NCBI GenBank assembly: GCA_963711455.1 | Contig: CAVQEH010000004.1 | Location: 434,001-498,000, forward strand | Length of the DNA: 64,000 nt | Origin: DATFVA01 sp963711455 | Lineage (GTDB): Bacteria > Bacteroidota > Ignavibacteria > Ignavibacteriales > Ignavibacteriaceae | Direction of reading: 5' to 3' | In this document: in pieces, positions 19,879 through 28,146 of the stretch | Numbering within the stretch: the stretch's first letter is position 1 | Layout of the letters: every line of letters starts with the position of its first letter | The notes under the pieces: model-generated | Databases searched by the model: none | Told to the model about the DNA's origin: nothing | What the model saw: only the letters and a program-made list of their open reading frames with translations | Program-made: the position numbers and the translations under genes

Positions 19879-19911
19879 TGCCGGGTATTGGAATTATTTA
19901 ACTATCCGGCA
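19879..19911 (-). repeat. Intercistronic inverted repeat
   Basis: TGCCGG and CCGGCA form a 6-bp GC-rich stem, extendable by GTA/TAT with one G-T pair, enclosing about 15 bases. It lies between two Omp28-like genes. No T-run follows on the minus strand. A stability or processing hairpin is the simplest reading. Confidence 0.45.
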
Positions 19912-19932
19912 GAACTCTCCTCTTTCAAAATT

Positions 19933-20766
19933 TTATAAATCGGAGCCGGCTTGAAGAACTTCCTTTGTTTGGATATTCTGAATGAAGGCGACTACGTGCA
20001 AATTATCGGGATTCCAGTTAGAAAGCAGGTCAGCATTCCAGTTAAGAACAATAGGCTGCTGCAAAGTACTTTTTCCTGCAAAAGAAAAACCATCATCCGC
20101 AGGAAGAATTTTCCTTAAGACATTATAAAAAACTTTTTCACCATTTGATCCCGGGGCAACATCAAATTCAATATCATTTTCTATAACAATTGTTTTCAAA
20201 ACCAAATCGTTAAGGTTAACTCCTGCAAGACCGATTGCGTGAACATCTACATTTACAACCAGGCTGCTGTCATGAAAACTTTTATTTACAGATATACTGA
20301 ATCGTGCAGTTTGAGTTAATCTTTGATCTATTAATGTTTTTATTTCGTTCGAATCAAGAGGGCTGGTAGGGCTTAAAACACCATCTATCATTATTGTTGG
20401 AGCATTACTCACATTATAATAAATTATTCTTGCATCGCATGCTGGTTTATTTGCAAGATAAAACGGATCGTAAGGAGACGGCCATGAAATAGGGAATTTT
20501 ACAACAGCTATTTTTTTTGCATAGGCTCCATGAAGCAAATTTTCAATTACCTGGTTCGAGGTAACACAGGGGACACAACTTACATTTGCGAAGTCTTCAA
20601 GCAAAACTAATTTATCTGCCGCAGTTGGCGCCTGGTTAAAATCAATTGTCGTTGTTGCTATTATTTTACCGGATGGATATGAAGCACTTTCCGGTGATGT
20701 GGGTGGTCTCGTATTACAACTGTAAAAAAGTAACCCCGAAATAGCTAATAGTATAAGTCTTCTCAT
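19933..20766 (-). CDS. Omp28-like thioredoxin-fold lipoprotein
   Basis: A 277-residue lipoprotein with lipobox LLFYSC (Cys17). The thioredoxin-like core carries EDFANVSCVPC (Cys64, Cys67), followed by helix VTSNQVIENLL and the cis-Pro region VSNAPTIMIDG. The C-terminal half is a beta-sandwich (SISVNKSFHDSSLVVNVDVH ... FIQNIQTKEVLQAGSDL) like that of Omp28. It shares the phrase AFIQN..KEVLQ with the Omp28 domain of the next gene (AFIQNNDNKEILQG), so the two are paralogues. It is the first gene of the operon that runs down to 14700. Lipid anchoring plus CxxC suggests a fixed thiol partner for the T9SS-exported paralogue, which is inference. Confidence 0.82.
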   Translation of the reverse strand: MRRLILLAISGLLFYSCNTRPPTSPESASYPSGKIIATTTIDFNQAPTAADKLVLLEDFANVSCVPCVTSNQVIENLLHGAYAKKIAVVKFPISWPSPYDPFYLANKPACDARIIYYNVSNAPTIMIDGVLSPTSPLDSNEIKTLIDQRLTQTARFSISVNKSFHDSSLVVNVDVHAIGLAGVNLNDLVLKTIVIENDIEFDVAPGSNGEKVFYNVLRKILPADDGFSFAGKSTLQQPIVLNWNADLLSNWNPDNLHVVAFIQNIQTKEVLQAGSDL

Positions 20767-20979
20767 GTCGCCGCAAATTCCTGCAAATTAAAATTGATCT
20801 CCCCGTAACAACCAAATTTATTTAATATTTAGATTATATCAAATACAATTTTGATGCACTTTTTCATTCACAAAAAAAAGTTGGCAAAAAAGGTCTTTTA
20901 AAATGAACCGAAGTCGGAATAAAGAAAGATGATTAAAAGAGTAAAAAAACAATAATTGATGAATGCGTATTATTTCTCA

Positions 20980-22053
20980 TCAATCAAAAATTTTATCAAA
21001 TATGTTTTTACCGTGTCTTACACTGTTCCAATAAGTGGTAAATTCCTTCTGGGGAACTATTGCAACGGGACCTTCATAAATTCCTCCATCCCTGAAACCG
21101 TCATAAACTCTTACGGCAATTAAATTATTCCCGCCATATATTAAGTCGTCTTTTGAAAGATAATAAGTTCTCAGTTTCAGGTAATTATCGCCGAGGTCAT
21201 TCAGGTTATTAAATTTTCCTGTTGAACCGACACGTTTTCCATTAATATAAACTTCATCAAGGTCATCGATTTTCCCAGCCATCAGAATAAGGTTTTCATC
21301 CTTAAATTTTTCAGGAACCATAACTGTTCTGCGATACCATGCAAAACCATCATAATCGGGGTAACCCTGACTTTCCCAGTAACCGGGGACAATAAGATTT
21401 GCCCATCTACTATCGTTATAATTATTGTCTTTCCAATCCAGGCTGTCTCCTGTTTTAAACTTCCATGTTCCTATCAAAGAAATGCTGTTCCTCAAATAAT
21501 AATCCGGCGTATAAATACCAATATCTCCTCTAAGAATTCCACCTTCCAGCTCATCATCATAAATACGAACTGCAATAGTATTCTTTTTATTAAAATTCAG
21601 AACTTCAGAAGGAACCGGGTATCTTCTAAAAACATTATATGCAGTTCTGTATTCTGGAGGAAATGAACCGGAGAATCCGATACGTTTACCGTTTATAAAA
21701 ACCTGGTCAACATCATCAACATAGCCGAGAAAAACATAAATAATATTTCCCTTAAATTTATCAGGAAGTTCGAATGTATTACGATACCATGCATAACCAT
21801 CGTAGCCATGAAATCCCTGGTTTTCCCAAGACGACGGAACTTCAATTTTTTCCCAGTTATCATCTCTCAAATCGGGCGATGCCCATTCCTGGTTATCTCC
21901 AACCGAAAATTTCCATTCACCAGCAAGGTTTACAAGTTGTTTCCATTCGGAATCGCCGGAGGTTTCCGTAGTATTAGTTTCTTCAGTTTCGCAGCCTGCA
22001 ATTAAAGCAGCAAAAAAACTTACTACAAATATTGTTTTTATTATCCTGATCAT
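20980..22053 (-). CDS. Lipoprotein of two tandem glycoside-hydrolase-2-type sugar-binding (jelly-roll) domains
   Basis: A 357-residue lipoprotein (lipobox ALIAGC, Cys21) made of an internal duplication. Each half has the same order: GEWKFSVGDNQEW / GTWKFKTGDSLDW, then PSSWENQGFHGYDGYAWYR / PGYWESQGYPDYDGFAWYR, VFINGKRIGFSG / VYINGKRVGSTG and IAVRIYDDELEGGI / IAVRVYDGFRDGGI. This is the galactose-binding-like N-terminal fold of GH2 beta-galactosidases, but no TIM barrel or catalytic Glu domain is present. A carbohydrate-binding or surface-sensing role is likely, with no enzymatic activity expected. It appears to be a single gene, with the HEAT-repeat gene 51 bp upstream in the same direction. 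Confidence 0.82.
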   Translation of the reverse strand: MIRIIKTIFVVSFFAALIAGCETEETNTTETSGDSEWKQLVNLAGEWKFSVGDNQEWASPDLRDDNWEKIEVPSSWENQGFHGYDGYAWYRNTFELPDKFKGNIIYVFLGYVDDVDQVFINGKRIGFSGSFPPEYRTAYNVFRRYPVPSEVLNFNKKNTIAVRIYDDELEGGILRGDIGIYTPDYYLRNSISLIGTWKFKTGDSLDWKDNNYNDSRWANLIVPGYWESQGYPDYDGFAWYRRTVMVPEKFKDENLILMAGKIDDLDEVYINGKRVGSTGKFNNLNDLGDNYLKLRTYYLSKDDLIYGGNNLIAVRVYDGFRDGGIYEGPVAIVPQKEFTTYWNSVRHGKNIFDKIFD

Positions 22054-22104
22054 ACTTTATATATAATAAACGGGGAATATAATAATTATCATTTTCCGTC
22101 CGGC

Positions 22105-22515
22105 TTATCTTTGTGAAACGCTTTCACAATTTTCAATATAAGTTCTGTATATAATACTGCTCATTCTTTTTACCTTTGCATCCTGATCCTTTTCAGAAAG
22201 ATCTCTGACAGCTTCCATTCCCTTAGGATTTCCAATGTTGTACAGAGATAACGCAATCAGAACCTTTGTCCCCGGATCATCTTCTTTCTTTAACTGATCT
22301 GTAAGAACATTAACCGCTTCATCGATCCTGTACAATCCGGCCATATAAATAGAACTTTTTCTTAAACCCTGGTTATTTGATTTTATTCCACCCTTCAAAG
22401 TTTCGATAGAGTTTCCGGTAACATTTTTGTAATTATTGCTTTGTGCCTTTAAATCTGTACTGACAGTTAAAGCAAGAAGAGAAAGAACCACTAAAATTGT
22501 TGTAACAGTTTTCAT
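22105..22515 (-). CDS. Small secreted HEAT-repeat protein
   Basis: A 136-residue protein with signal peptide (ILVVLSLLALTVSTDLKAQ). The mature part is alpha-helical with HEAT/PBS-lyase-like repeats: SNNQGLRKSSIYMAGLYRI, EAVNVLTDQLKKEDDPGTKV and LIALSLYNIGNPKGMEAVRD. AAGGAG precedes the ATG at 22515. Such repeats are protein-interaction surfaces; no catalytic residues are seen. It may be co-transcribed with the jelly-roll lipoprotein gene that starts 51 bp downstream. Confidence 0.75.
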   Translation of the reverse strand: MKTVTTILVVLSLLALTVSTDLKAQSNNYKNVTGNSIETLKGGIKSNNQGLRKSSIYMAGLYRIDEAVNVLTDQLKKEDDPGTKVLIALSLYNIGNPKGMEAVRDLSEKDQDAKVKRMSSIIYRTYIENCESVSQR

Positions 22516-22662
22516 TTTTTTACTCCTTCAAATATTGTGAAGAACTATTTTTATTTAATCTCCACAGTCAATTTAAAGGAGCATTTTGTCACAGGTGTCA
22601 TATCCCCGTAATCCTATGTAAAGAATTGTCATGATACGGTCATTTCAGATTTTCAAAAAAAT

Positions 22663-23211
22663 TCATTTATTCTCAAAACTGATATCCCGCCAGGCACCAA
22701 AATAATCACCCAAATTTGCTTTAAGTATTCCCCTGCTATTGTAGGCAGGAGTATAAACCGGGTTCAACCTGATTGCTTCATCAAAATCGGAAATTGCTTT
22801 ACCATATTCACCTATATCCGACTTAACTTTACCCCTATAGTAAAAAGCTTCGCAGGAGGTAGAGTTCATTTCAATTGCCTTTGAGAGCAATACCAGGGCT
22901 TCATTATAGTTTAATTTTTTATACTGAATTATACCTTCTTCAAGAAATTTATCGGAAGTTTTCCTGCTGATCTCAATTGATTTTTCAAAATCTTTCGATG
23001 CGCCGCTGAAATCTCCTTTGTCAGCTTTGATTATCGCGCGTTTATAATAAACATCTGCATTCTCCGTGTTGACTTCAATAGTCCTGGGATATTCACTTAA
23101 TGCTTGAAATTCTTTTCCATATTTTACAGCACTCACGGGATTGTCAGACGAATTTTCCGGATTTTCTCTTTTTTCATTAGAGTTAGGCCTGACCACGCCT
23201 GTATCATTCAT
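22663..23211 (-). CDS. Cytoplasmic TPR-repeat protein
   Basis: A 182-residue protein without signal peptide. After a polar N-terminus of about 45 residues, three or four tetratricopeptide repeats follow: ENADVYYKRAIIKADKGDFS, SCEAFYYRGKVKSDIGEYGK and TPAYNSRGILKANLGDYFGA. It is a paralogue of the next upstream gene (at 23409), sharing the DFSGASKDFEKSIE / DLAGASQDFKKSIE block and repeat order. GAGGCAGGA precedes the ATG at 23211. A scaffold or regulatory role is likely, but the partner is unknown. Both lie downstream of an orphan OmpR-type regulator. Confidence 0.75.
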   Translation of the reverse strand: MNDTGVVRPNSNEKRENPENSSDNPVSAVKYGKEFQALSEYPRTIEVNTENADVYYKRAIIKADKGDFSGASKDFEKSIEISRKTSDKFLEEGIIQYKKLNYNEALVLLSKAIEMNSTSCEAFYYRGKVKSDIGEYGKAISDFDEAIRLNPVYTPAYNSRGILKANLGDYFGAWRDISFENK

Positions 23212-23408
23212 TCCTGCCTCGCTTCAATTTTTAATTTTAAACGATTAATGGGAAGGCTCATTAAAACAACTATATTTTATATGAAGGAGTGAGTTAAATC
23301 CGGTAGAAATAAATTCCACCGAAATTTAATTTTTAATCGAAATTGATTTGTCAGAAGAAGGTAATTAATTGTAAAAAATTGTCATGGAAAAGACAGGATG
23401 GAAATTAG

Positions 23409-23798
23409 TCAGGAAAATTTAAGATCTTTATTTAATTTGATTGCGGTGCTGAAATCATCCATAGCAGAAGAATACTCACCCATATCAACTTTTATTTTGC
23501 CTCTTTGATAATAAGCTTCGGCAAATCTCCAATCAAGAGCAATAGCTTTATCAAAAAGTACTGAGGCTTCCTGTAGATTACCTCTTCGATACTTTGAAAG
23601 CCCAAGTGAAAAATATTCACGTGCTTCCTGCATTTCAAGTTCAATAGATTTTTTAAAATCCTGACTTGCACCTGCAAGATCACCCATTTCAGCTCTCAAC
23701 GTGCCTCTTTTATAATAAGCTAAAGAATCTAATGGATTGTTTTCAATTTCCCGGGTATATTTATCTAAATCCAATCCGCCACGTTTTTGCGTACGCAT
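23409..23798 (-). CDS. TPR-repeat protein, paralogue of the neighbouring TPR gene
   Basis: About 129 residues with three TPRs: SLAYYKRGTLRAEMGDLAGA, AREYFSLGLSKYRRGNLQEA and FAEAYYQRGKIKVDMGEYSS. The frame is open upstream to a TTG at 23873, giving a hydrophobic extension. The ATG at 23798 is preferred because GAGGG lies nearby and the extension does not match the paralogue. It lacks the last repeat of the 22663 gene. It lies between that gene and the response regulator, all on the minus strand. Confidence 0.68.
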   Translation of the reverse strand: MRTQKRGGLDLDKYTREIENNPLDSLAYYKRGTLRAEMGDLAGASQDFKKSIELEMQEAREYFSLGLSKYRRGNLQEASVLFDKAIALDWRFAEAYYQRGKIKVDMGEYSSAMDDFSTAIKLNKDLKFS

Positions 23799-23941
23799 AC
23801 CAACCCTCAAAGTAATTATTGCCTGACATATTAAAAGGTAAAAACTCCCAAAAGAGAATTTCTTGAGAGGCAATAAAACAAAAGGAAATAAAAAATCATA
23901 TACTTTAAATCACATTATGTAAACAATAATTAAGAAATCAC

Positions 23942-24622
23942 TTAATCAAGAAGCTTGTAACCTATGCCGTGCACAGTAATTATTATAAGAGGATGATTGG
24001 AGTCACTTTCAATTTTTTGACGAAGTTTCAGTATAAAATTATCTACAGTACGGGTAGTCGGACTCTCTTCATAACCCCAGATTTTTTCCAGCAAATCATC
24101 CCGGCTGACCGTCTGATTTCTATGTTTCCACAAATAATTTAAGATTTCAAATTCCTTATGTGTCATCTGGACCGATTCGTCCTCATTCAGAGCTGTATAA
24201 TTCTGAAAATTTACATTGAGCTTTCCAATTTTTACTTTACCTGCATCTGTCTGCAAGTTTTCTCCTCTGCGTAAAACAGCTTTTATACGGGCGAGCAGTT
24301 CACGTAGACTGAAAGGTTTAGTTACATAATCATCTGCACCAAGCTCCAGGCCCAGAACTTTATCAATTTCCTGATCCTTTGCAGTAAGCAGGATAACGGG
24401 GGTAGTTATGCCTTTTTTTCTTATCGTTTTACAAACATCAAACCCGGAGAGTCTTGGCATCATTACATCGAGCAGAATCAGGTCGAAATTTATATCAAGA
24501 ATTTTCTGCAATCCTGCTTCCCCATCAACTGCCAAATCCACTTCATATCCTTCAAACTCAAGATTATCTTTTAAACCAAGCCGCATATTAGGTTCATCTT
24601 CAACAATAAGGATTTTAGACAT
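23942..24622 (-). CDS. OmpR/PhoB-family response regulator, orphan
   Basis: A 226-residue two-domain regulator. The receiver has the acid pair in ILIVEDEP, phospho-acceptor Asp52 in LILLDVMMP, switch Thr80 (VILLTAK) and Lys102 in YVTKPFSLREL. The C-terminal winged helix (about 128-226) carries MTHKEFEILNYLWKHRNQTV and TRTVDNFILKLRQKIE, typical of DNA-binding PhoB-like domains. No histidine kinase is encoded next to it on either side, so its partner must lie elsewhere. The two TPR genes downstream could be co-transcribed with it. Confidence 0.93.
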   Translation of the reverse strand: MSKILIVEDEPNMRLGLKDNLEFEGYEVDLAVDGEAGLQKILDINFDLILLDVMMPRLSGFDVCKTIRKKGITTPVILLTAKDQEIDKVLGLELGADDYVTKPFSLRELLARIKAVLRRGENLQTDAGKVKIGKLNVNFQNYTALNEDESVQMTHKEFEILNYLWKHRNQTVSRDDLLEKIWGYEESPTTRTVDNFILKLRQKIESDSNHPLIIITVHGIGYKLLD

Positions 24623-24779
24623 AACAAATTCCAGCTAAAATTATTTTGTATAAGCAAATTCCTAAAATTCATTTCATTAATCAATTGTTTTAAGAAAGTA
24701 TCTGAAACAAGAATTAACTCAATGAATATATGCTTTCACAAAAGTAAGTTTAAAACCCTTCGGAATATTCCAAAATCCA

Positions 24780-25331
24780 CTATGCAGATTCAAGCTCTTT
24801 TACTTTTTCTGCTTTCGGAAGACTAATTAATAGTCCAATAACAAAAGCTACAACAATTACAGCTATAGTCCCGATCCAGCCGGTCTTTAATGTCATTATG
24901 TAAATAATTCCGGAAGTAACCAGAAATCTTATTTTATATGTTTTTAATAAAAACTGATCGGACAACTTCTTTCTCATTTCCTCAGGCAATGGTTCGTTAT
25001 TATTGATGATTGAGTTAATAATCAGACCAATTTTTTTACCTGTTACGCTTCCATAACCGGCAAGAGCAAATAATAATATTATCCCAACGACGACCCATGG
25101 AGTAAATCCCCAGGATTCGCCAACAAGGTAGAGACCTGGAATAAGCAGCAGGATTGCTGCGACAGCAAAAATAATCCTCATCAACTTCATAGAGCTGCGC
25201 CAGGCTAAAACCTGCCTGTTAGTAGTAGAGCTTCCTAAATGTTTCAATACCAGTCCTTCCATTCCCAAACCAAGAAAAAGTCCTAATGCTCCTGTGATGT
25301 GAAGAAACAGGGCAATTGCATATAGATTCAT
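24780..25331 (-). CDS. Four-helix membrane protein (DUF2269-like)
   Basis: A 183-residue integral membrane protein. Predicted helices lie near residues 2-25 (LYAIALFLHITGALGLFLGL), 50-70 (MRIIFAVAAILLLIPGLYLV), 76-95 (WVVVGIILLFALAGYG) and 137-172. The opening with a His in FLHITGAL and the length resemble DUF2269-like membrane proteins, which are distant relatives of haem-containing membrane families. Function is unknown. TCAGGAG precedes the ATG at 25331. It is transcribed divergently from the anti-sigma/FecR gene. Confidence 0.65.
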   Translation of the reverse strand: MNLYAIALFLHITGALGLFLGLGMEGLVLKHLGSSTTNRQVLAWRSSMKLMRIIFAVAAILLLIPGLYLVGESWGFTPWVVVGIILLFALAGYGSVTGKKIGLIINSIINNNEPLPEEMRKKLSDQFLLKTYKIRFLVTSGIIYIMTLKTGWIGTIAVIVVAFVIGLLISLPKAEKVKELESA

Positions 25332-25755
25332 AACTGCTCTCCTGAGTTAGATTAAAATTATGATTATTAATTGGATTAAAAACTTATAGTATCTATGACT
25401 GTGAAAATACGAACTTCAAATAAGAAATCAAGAATATTTTTTTGTATCTGTGATATTGAAAAAAAATTTTATATAATAAACCGGGTACATTCAGATCAAA
25501 AAAATTTCCTTTGAACAATTCAAAAAAAGTTGCTTCGATAATAAATTTACATTAAGTTCCCTACTCAACTATCGAAGCAAAAAAATTAATTATCCGTTAA
25601 TGTGTGTCGGGAAGTATCGACCGTTACTTCTTAATAATTATCTTTTATATAATATTTGCAAGTAATATTTCTTTTTCCTGAAAAAGCCTATAAGTTTGCC
25701 TGGTATTTCAAAATATGTACTTAAACATTAAAAGGAATAACCAAATAATTTTTTA
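25332..25755. other. Divergent intergenic region with two inverted repeats
   Basis: This 424-bp AT-rich region separates the membrane-protein gene (minus) from the anti-sigma-like gene (plus). It must hold both promoters. No open frame is convincing. It contains an 11-bp perfect inverted repeat (25530-25580) and a smaller one (GAAGTA / TACTTC, 25611-25630). The expected ECF sigma gene before the anti-sigma gene is absent here. Confidence 0.5.
25530..25580 (-). terminator. Orphan intrinsic-terminator-like hairpin (possible end of a small RNA)
   Basis: TTGCTTCGATA and TATCGAAGCAA form a perfect 11-bp stem enclosing 29 bases. Read on the minus strand the stem is followed by ACTTTTTTTG, a good T-run, yet no minus-strand gene ends upstream of it. 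It may end a small RNA transcribed leftward from about 25.6-25.75 kb, or be an operator-like palindrome. Confidence 0.4.
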
Positions 25756-26916
25756 ATGAAGTGTAAAGATGTAAAATATTACCTGGGTGATTATCTCAAC
25801 GGTAAATTAATAGATGAAATGAGAAGGGAGATTGAAGTACATCTCACTCTTTGTCATTCCTGCAAAAAAAAATCCAATGAGTTAATGGCAAACCTTAAAT
25901 TATCCGGTATAATAAGAAAGAAAATACATCAGGGCAGCTTCTGGGAAGGTGTTTCGGATTTAAATGAAACTGATTCAGGACCAAAGCTTCCCGATATTTT
26001 GTTTTCGCCATACAAGCGAAAAGAAGATCCCCGGTATAAAATAAAACTCAGAAAAAAAATTTTACGTTCAAAATGGATTGCGATTGGAGCCCCGCTGGCT
26101 TCAATTCTTCTGGCAATCCTATTATCGGTTTTATATTTCTCAAAAACATCAGCTACATTCTGGCAGGTTGAAAGTATAAAAGGCAGCCCGATAGCCGGGA
26201 ATATACGGCTTGATGGTTCAGGCATTCTTCGCGTGGGTGAATGGCTTAAAACTGATGCTTCATCTGAAGCATTGCTGAGAGCAGGGATGATAGGTGCTGT
26301 TGATATAAAACCCAATAGTGAAATCCGGCTGATTGAAACAAATGATAAAGAATATAAGCTTTACCTTTCGATTGGTAAAATTTCAGCGAAAACATTGTCT
26401 CCCCCAAATATGTTTAAAGTAGAAACTCGGGTTGGAGAGGCAATTGATCTTGGTTGTAACTACACAATCAGTGTTGATGAAGACGGATCAACTGAGATAC
26501 AGGTAACATCGGGTTGGGCTGCATTTAAATCAGGTAAAAGTGAATCAATTCTACCTGCAGGTACAGTTTGTGAAACCAGGATAAAAGGTGGTCCGGGAAC
26601 ACCTTATTCTATTAAGACAACCACAGAATTTAAGGATGCATTAACAAGTTTCGATTTTGAAAACGGCGGAGAACCTGCTTTAGAAGAAATTCTTAAAGAT
26701 GCGGGTAAACTGGACGCCATCAGTCTGTGGTATCTGATAAAAAATGCTAATGTAGAAGAGAAAGAATTGATATACAACAAACTTGAAGAATTGGTACCAC
26801 CACCGGGAAGCATTACATATAATGGTATAATGAACGGGAATAATGAAATGTTATTTAAATGGGGGGAAAAGATTGGCTGCGGGAGCAGAGCTTTGTGGGA
26901 TTCAATCAGTGAATAA
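25756..26916 (+). CDS. Membrane anti-sigma factor-like protein with zinc-finger and FecR domains
   Basis: A 386-residue protein. Residues 1-40 form a zf-HC2 anti-sigma zinc finger: Cys3, then His29-x3-Cys33-x2-Cys36 (HLTLCHSC). One membrane helix lies near residues 112-133 (IAIGAPLASILLAILLSVLY). A FecR-like beta domain follows (LRVGEWLKTDASSEALLRAG, VDIKPNSEIRLIE, FKVETRVGEAIDLGCNYTIS, GWAAFKSG), and the C-terminus is helical (about 295-386). Such proteins hold an ECF sigma factor at the inner face of the membrane and release it after a periplasmic signal. No sigma gene adjoins it, which is unusual. There is no clear ribosome-binding site before the ATG. Confidence 0.8.
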   Translation: MKCKDVKYYLGDYLNGKLIDEMRREIEVHLTLCHSCKKKSNELMANLKLSGIIRKKIHQGSFWEGVSDLNETDSGPKLPDILFSPYKRKEDPRYKIKLRKKILRSKWIAIGAPLASILLAILLSVLYFSKTSATFWQVESIKGSPIAGNIRLDGSGILRVGEWLKTDASSEALLRAGMIGAVDIKPNSEIRLIETNDKEYKLYLSIGKISAKTLSPPNMFKVETRVGEAIDLGCNYTISVDEDGSTEIQVTSGWAAFKSGKSESILPAGTVCETRIKGGPGTPYSIKTTTEFKDALTSFDFENGGEPALEEILKDAGKLDAISLWYLIKNANVEEKELIYNKLEELVPPPGSITYNGIMNGNNEMLFKWGEKIGCGSRALWDSISE

Positions 26917-27040
26917 AATATTCCTGTCATCTGAACCAAAATTTTTTTCTTTCTTATTCAGAAATAAATAATTAGATTCTTACCAAGTGAATTAAATTAT
27001 TTTTATTTCACATTTCATAATTCATCCACGGGGAGGAAAT

Positions 27041-27481
27041 ATGTACCTTACTCAACGAATTGAAGACTGGGCCGACCATCACCATCCAAAATGGATAGAT
27101 TACTTACGCATTCTATTAGGCATTATCCTGATTCTTAAGGGAATAGCTCTTATAATTAACCGGGATCAGGTGATTACTAATATGGAGCTGAGCAACATTG
27201 ATGTATTTTCATTTCTTGTCACTTCACAATATGTGCTTGTGTTTTACATTGCCGGTGGTTTGCTGGTCGCGATTGGTCTGCTTACAAGAGTAATTGCACT
27301 TTTTCAGATTCCTGTTCTTTTTGCTACAATCATTTTTATTAATTATCACCAGGGACTATTTGCTTTAAACTCAGAGTTAATTTATTCAATACTTATTCTC
27401 GGACTGCTATTCTTTTTCTTCATCTATGGTTCGGGAAATTTTTCTGTTGATTATCTTCTGAGCAAATCAAAGCAGAAATAA
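27041..27481 (+). CDS. DoxX-family membrane protein
   Basis: A 146-residue protein with four hydrophobic helices: LRILLGIILILKGIALII, YVLVFYIAGGLLVAIGLLTR, ALFQIPVLFATIIFI and YSILILGLLFFFFIYGSG. Helix spacing and the GG-x7-G-LLTR phrase match DoxX/SURF4-like proteins. GGGGAGGAAAT precedes the ATG. It is a close paralogue of the next gene: both begin with an (E)xWxD(H/E)HHPxWID block. DoxX proteins have been linked to membrane redox stress in some bacteria; the role here is unknown. Confidence 0.82.
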   Translation: MYLTQRIEDWADHHHPKWIDYLRILLGIILILKGIALIINRDQVITNMELSNIDVFSFLVTSQYVLVFYIAGGLLVAIGLLTRVIALFQIPVLFATIIFINYHQGLFALNSELIYSILILGLLFFFFIYGSGNFSVDYLLSKSKQK

Positions 27482-27555
27482 TAATCAGATGTGCTGTATT
27501 TTACTTCCCCCGGTTTTTAAACCAGTTATTTTATCATAAAAACCATGGAGAAATA

Positions 27556-27990
27556 ATGAGCACACTTTCGGTTATTGAAAAATGGACAGATGAGCATCAT
27601 CCTATGTGGATTGATTTTCTCCGGATGCTGCTCGGTATTTTTTTAGTTGCAAAAGGAGCATCTTTCATAAATCACCGCGACCAAATTGAATGGCTCCTTG
27701 TTAAAAACCACATAGACTTCCTGGTATTTATTGCAGCAATTTATATTATCCTTTTCCACATCGGGGGAGGAATATTAATAGCTACCGGGCTGATTACCCG
27801 CTGGGCAATTGGTTTTCAGATTCCCATCCTTCTTGGCGCCGTATTTTTTGTAAATCTTCCAAAAGGATTTACAGTAATTAATTCTGAACTCGGAATTTCC
27901 ATTGCTGTATTGGTCTTACTCTTATTCTTTTTCTTTTATGGTTCGGGAAATTTTTCGCTGGATTACTACCTGGCAAAACACAAAGACTGA
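27556..27990 (+). CDS. DoxX-family membrane protein (tandem paralogue)
   Basis: A 144-residue protein with the same four-helix plan as the preceding gene: LRMLLGIFLVAKGASFI, FIAAIYIILFHIGGGILIAT, GFQIPILLGAVFFV and VLVLLLFFFFYGSGNFSLDY. The N-terminal EHHPMWIDFLR and C-terminal FYGSGNFSLDY blocks are nearly identical to its neighbour, so the pair arose by tandem duplication. GGAG lies 5 bases before the ATG. The 74-bp gap and same direction suggest co-transcription. Confidence 0.82.
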   Translation: MSTLSVIEKWTDEHHPMWIDFLRMLLGIFLVAKGASFINHRDQIEWLLVKNHIDFLVFIAAIYIILFHIGGGILIATGLITRWAIGFQIPILLGAVFFVNLPKGFTVINSELGISIAVLVLLLFFFFYGSGNFSLDYYLAKHKD

Positions 27991-28146
27991 TAGAATATCC
28001 GGATTATAATTTTTACATCTAACTCAAACTAAAATAAATTTCTGAATAATTATTATTTTTTTAACCGATTGACATTTGAATTTTTATTTTGAAATTTGTG
28101 TAACAGGATACGAGCTGGTCTGTGAATTAATTTCAAAAGTAAAATT

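Noticed and set aside
22620..23390. Repeated AATTGTCATG near 22624 and 23377 as an operator
   Set aside because: Only two 10-base copies at different distances from start codons; too little to separate from chance.
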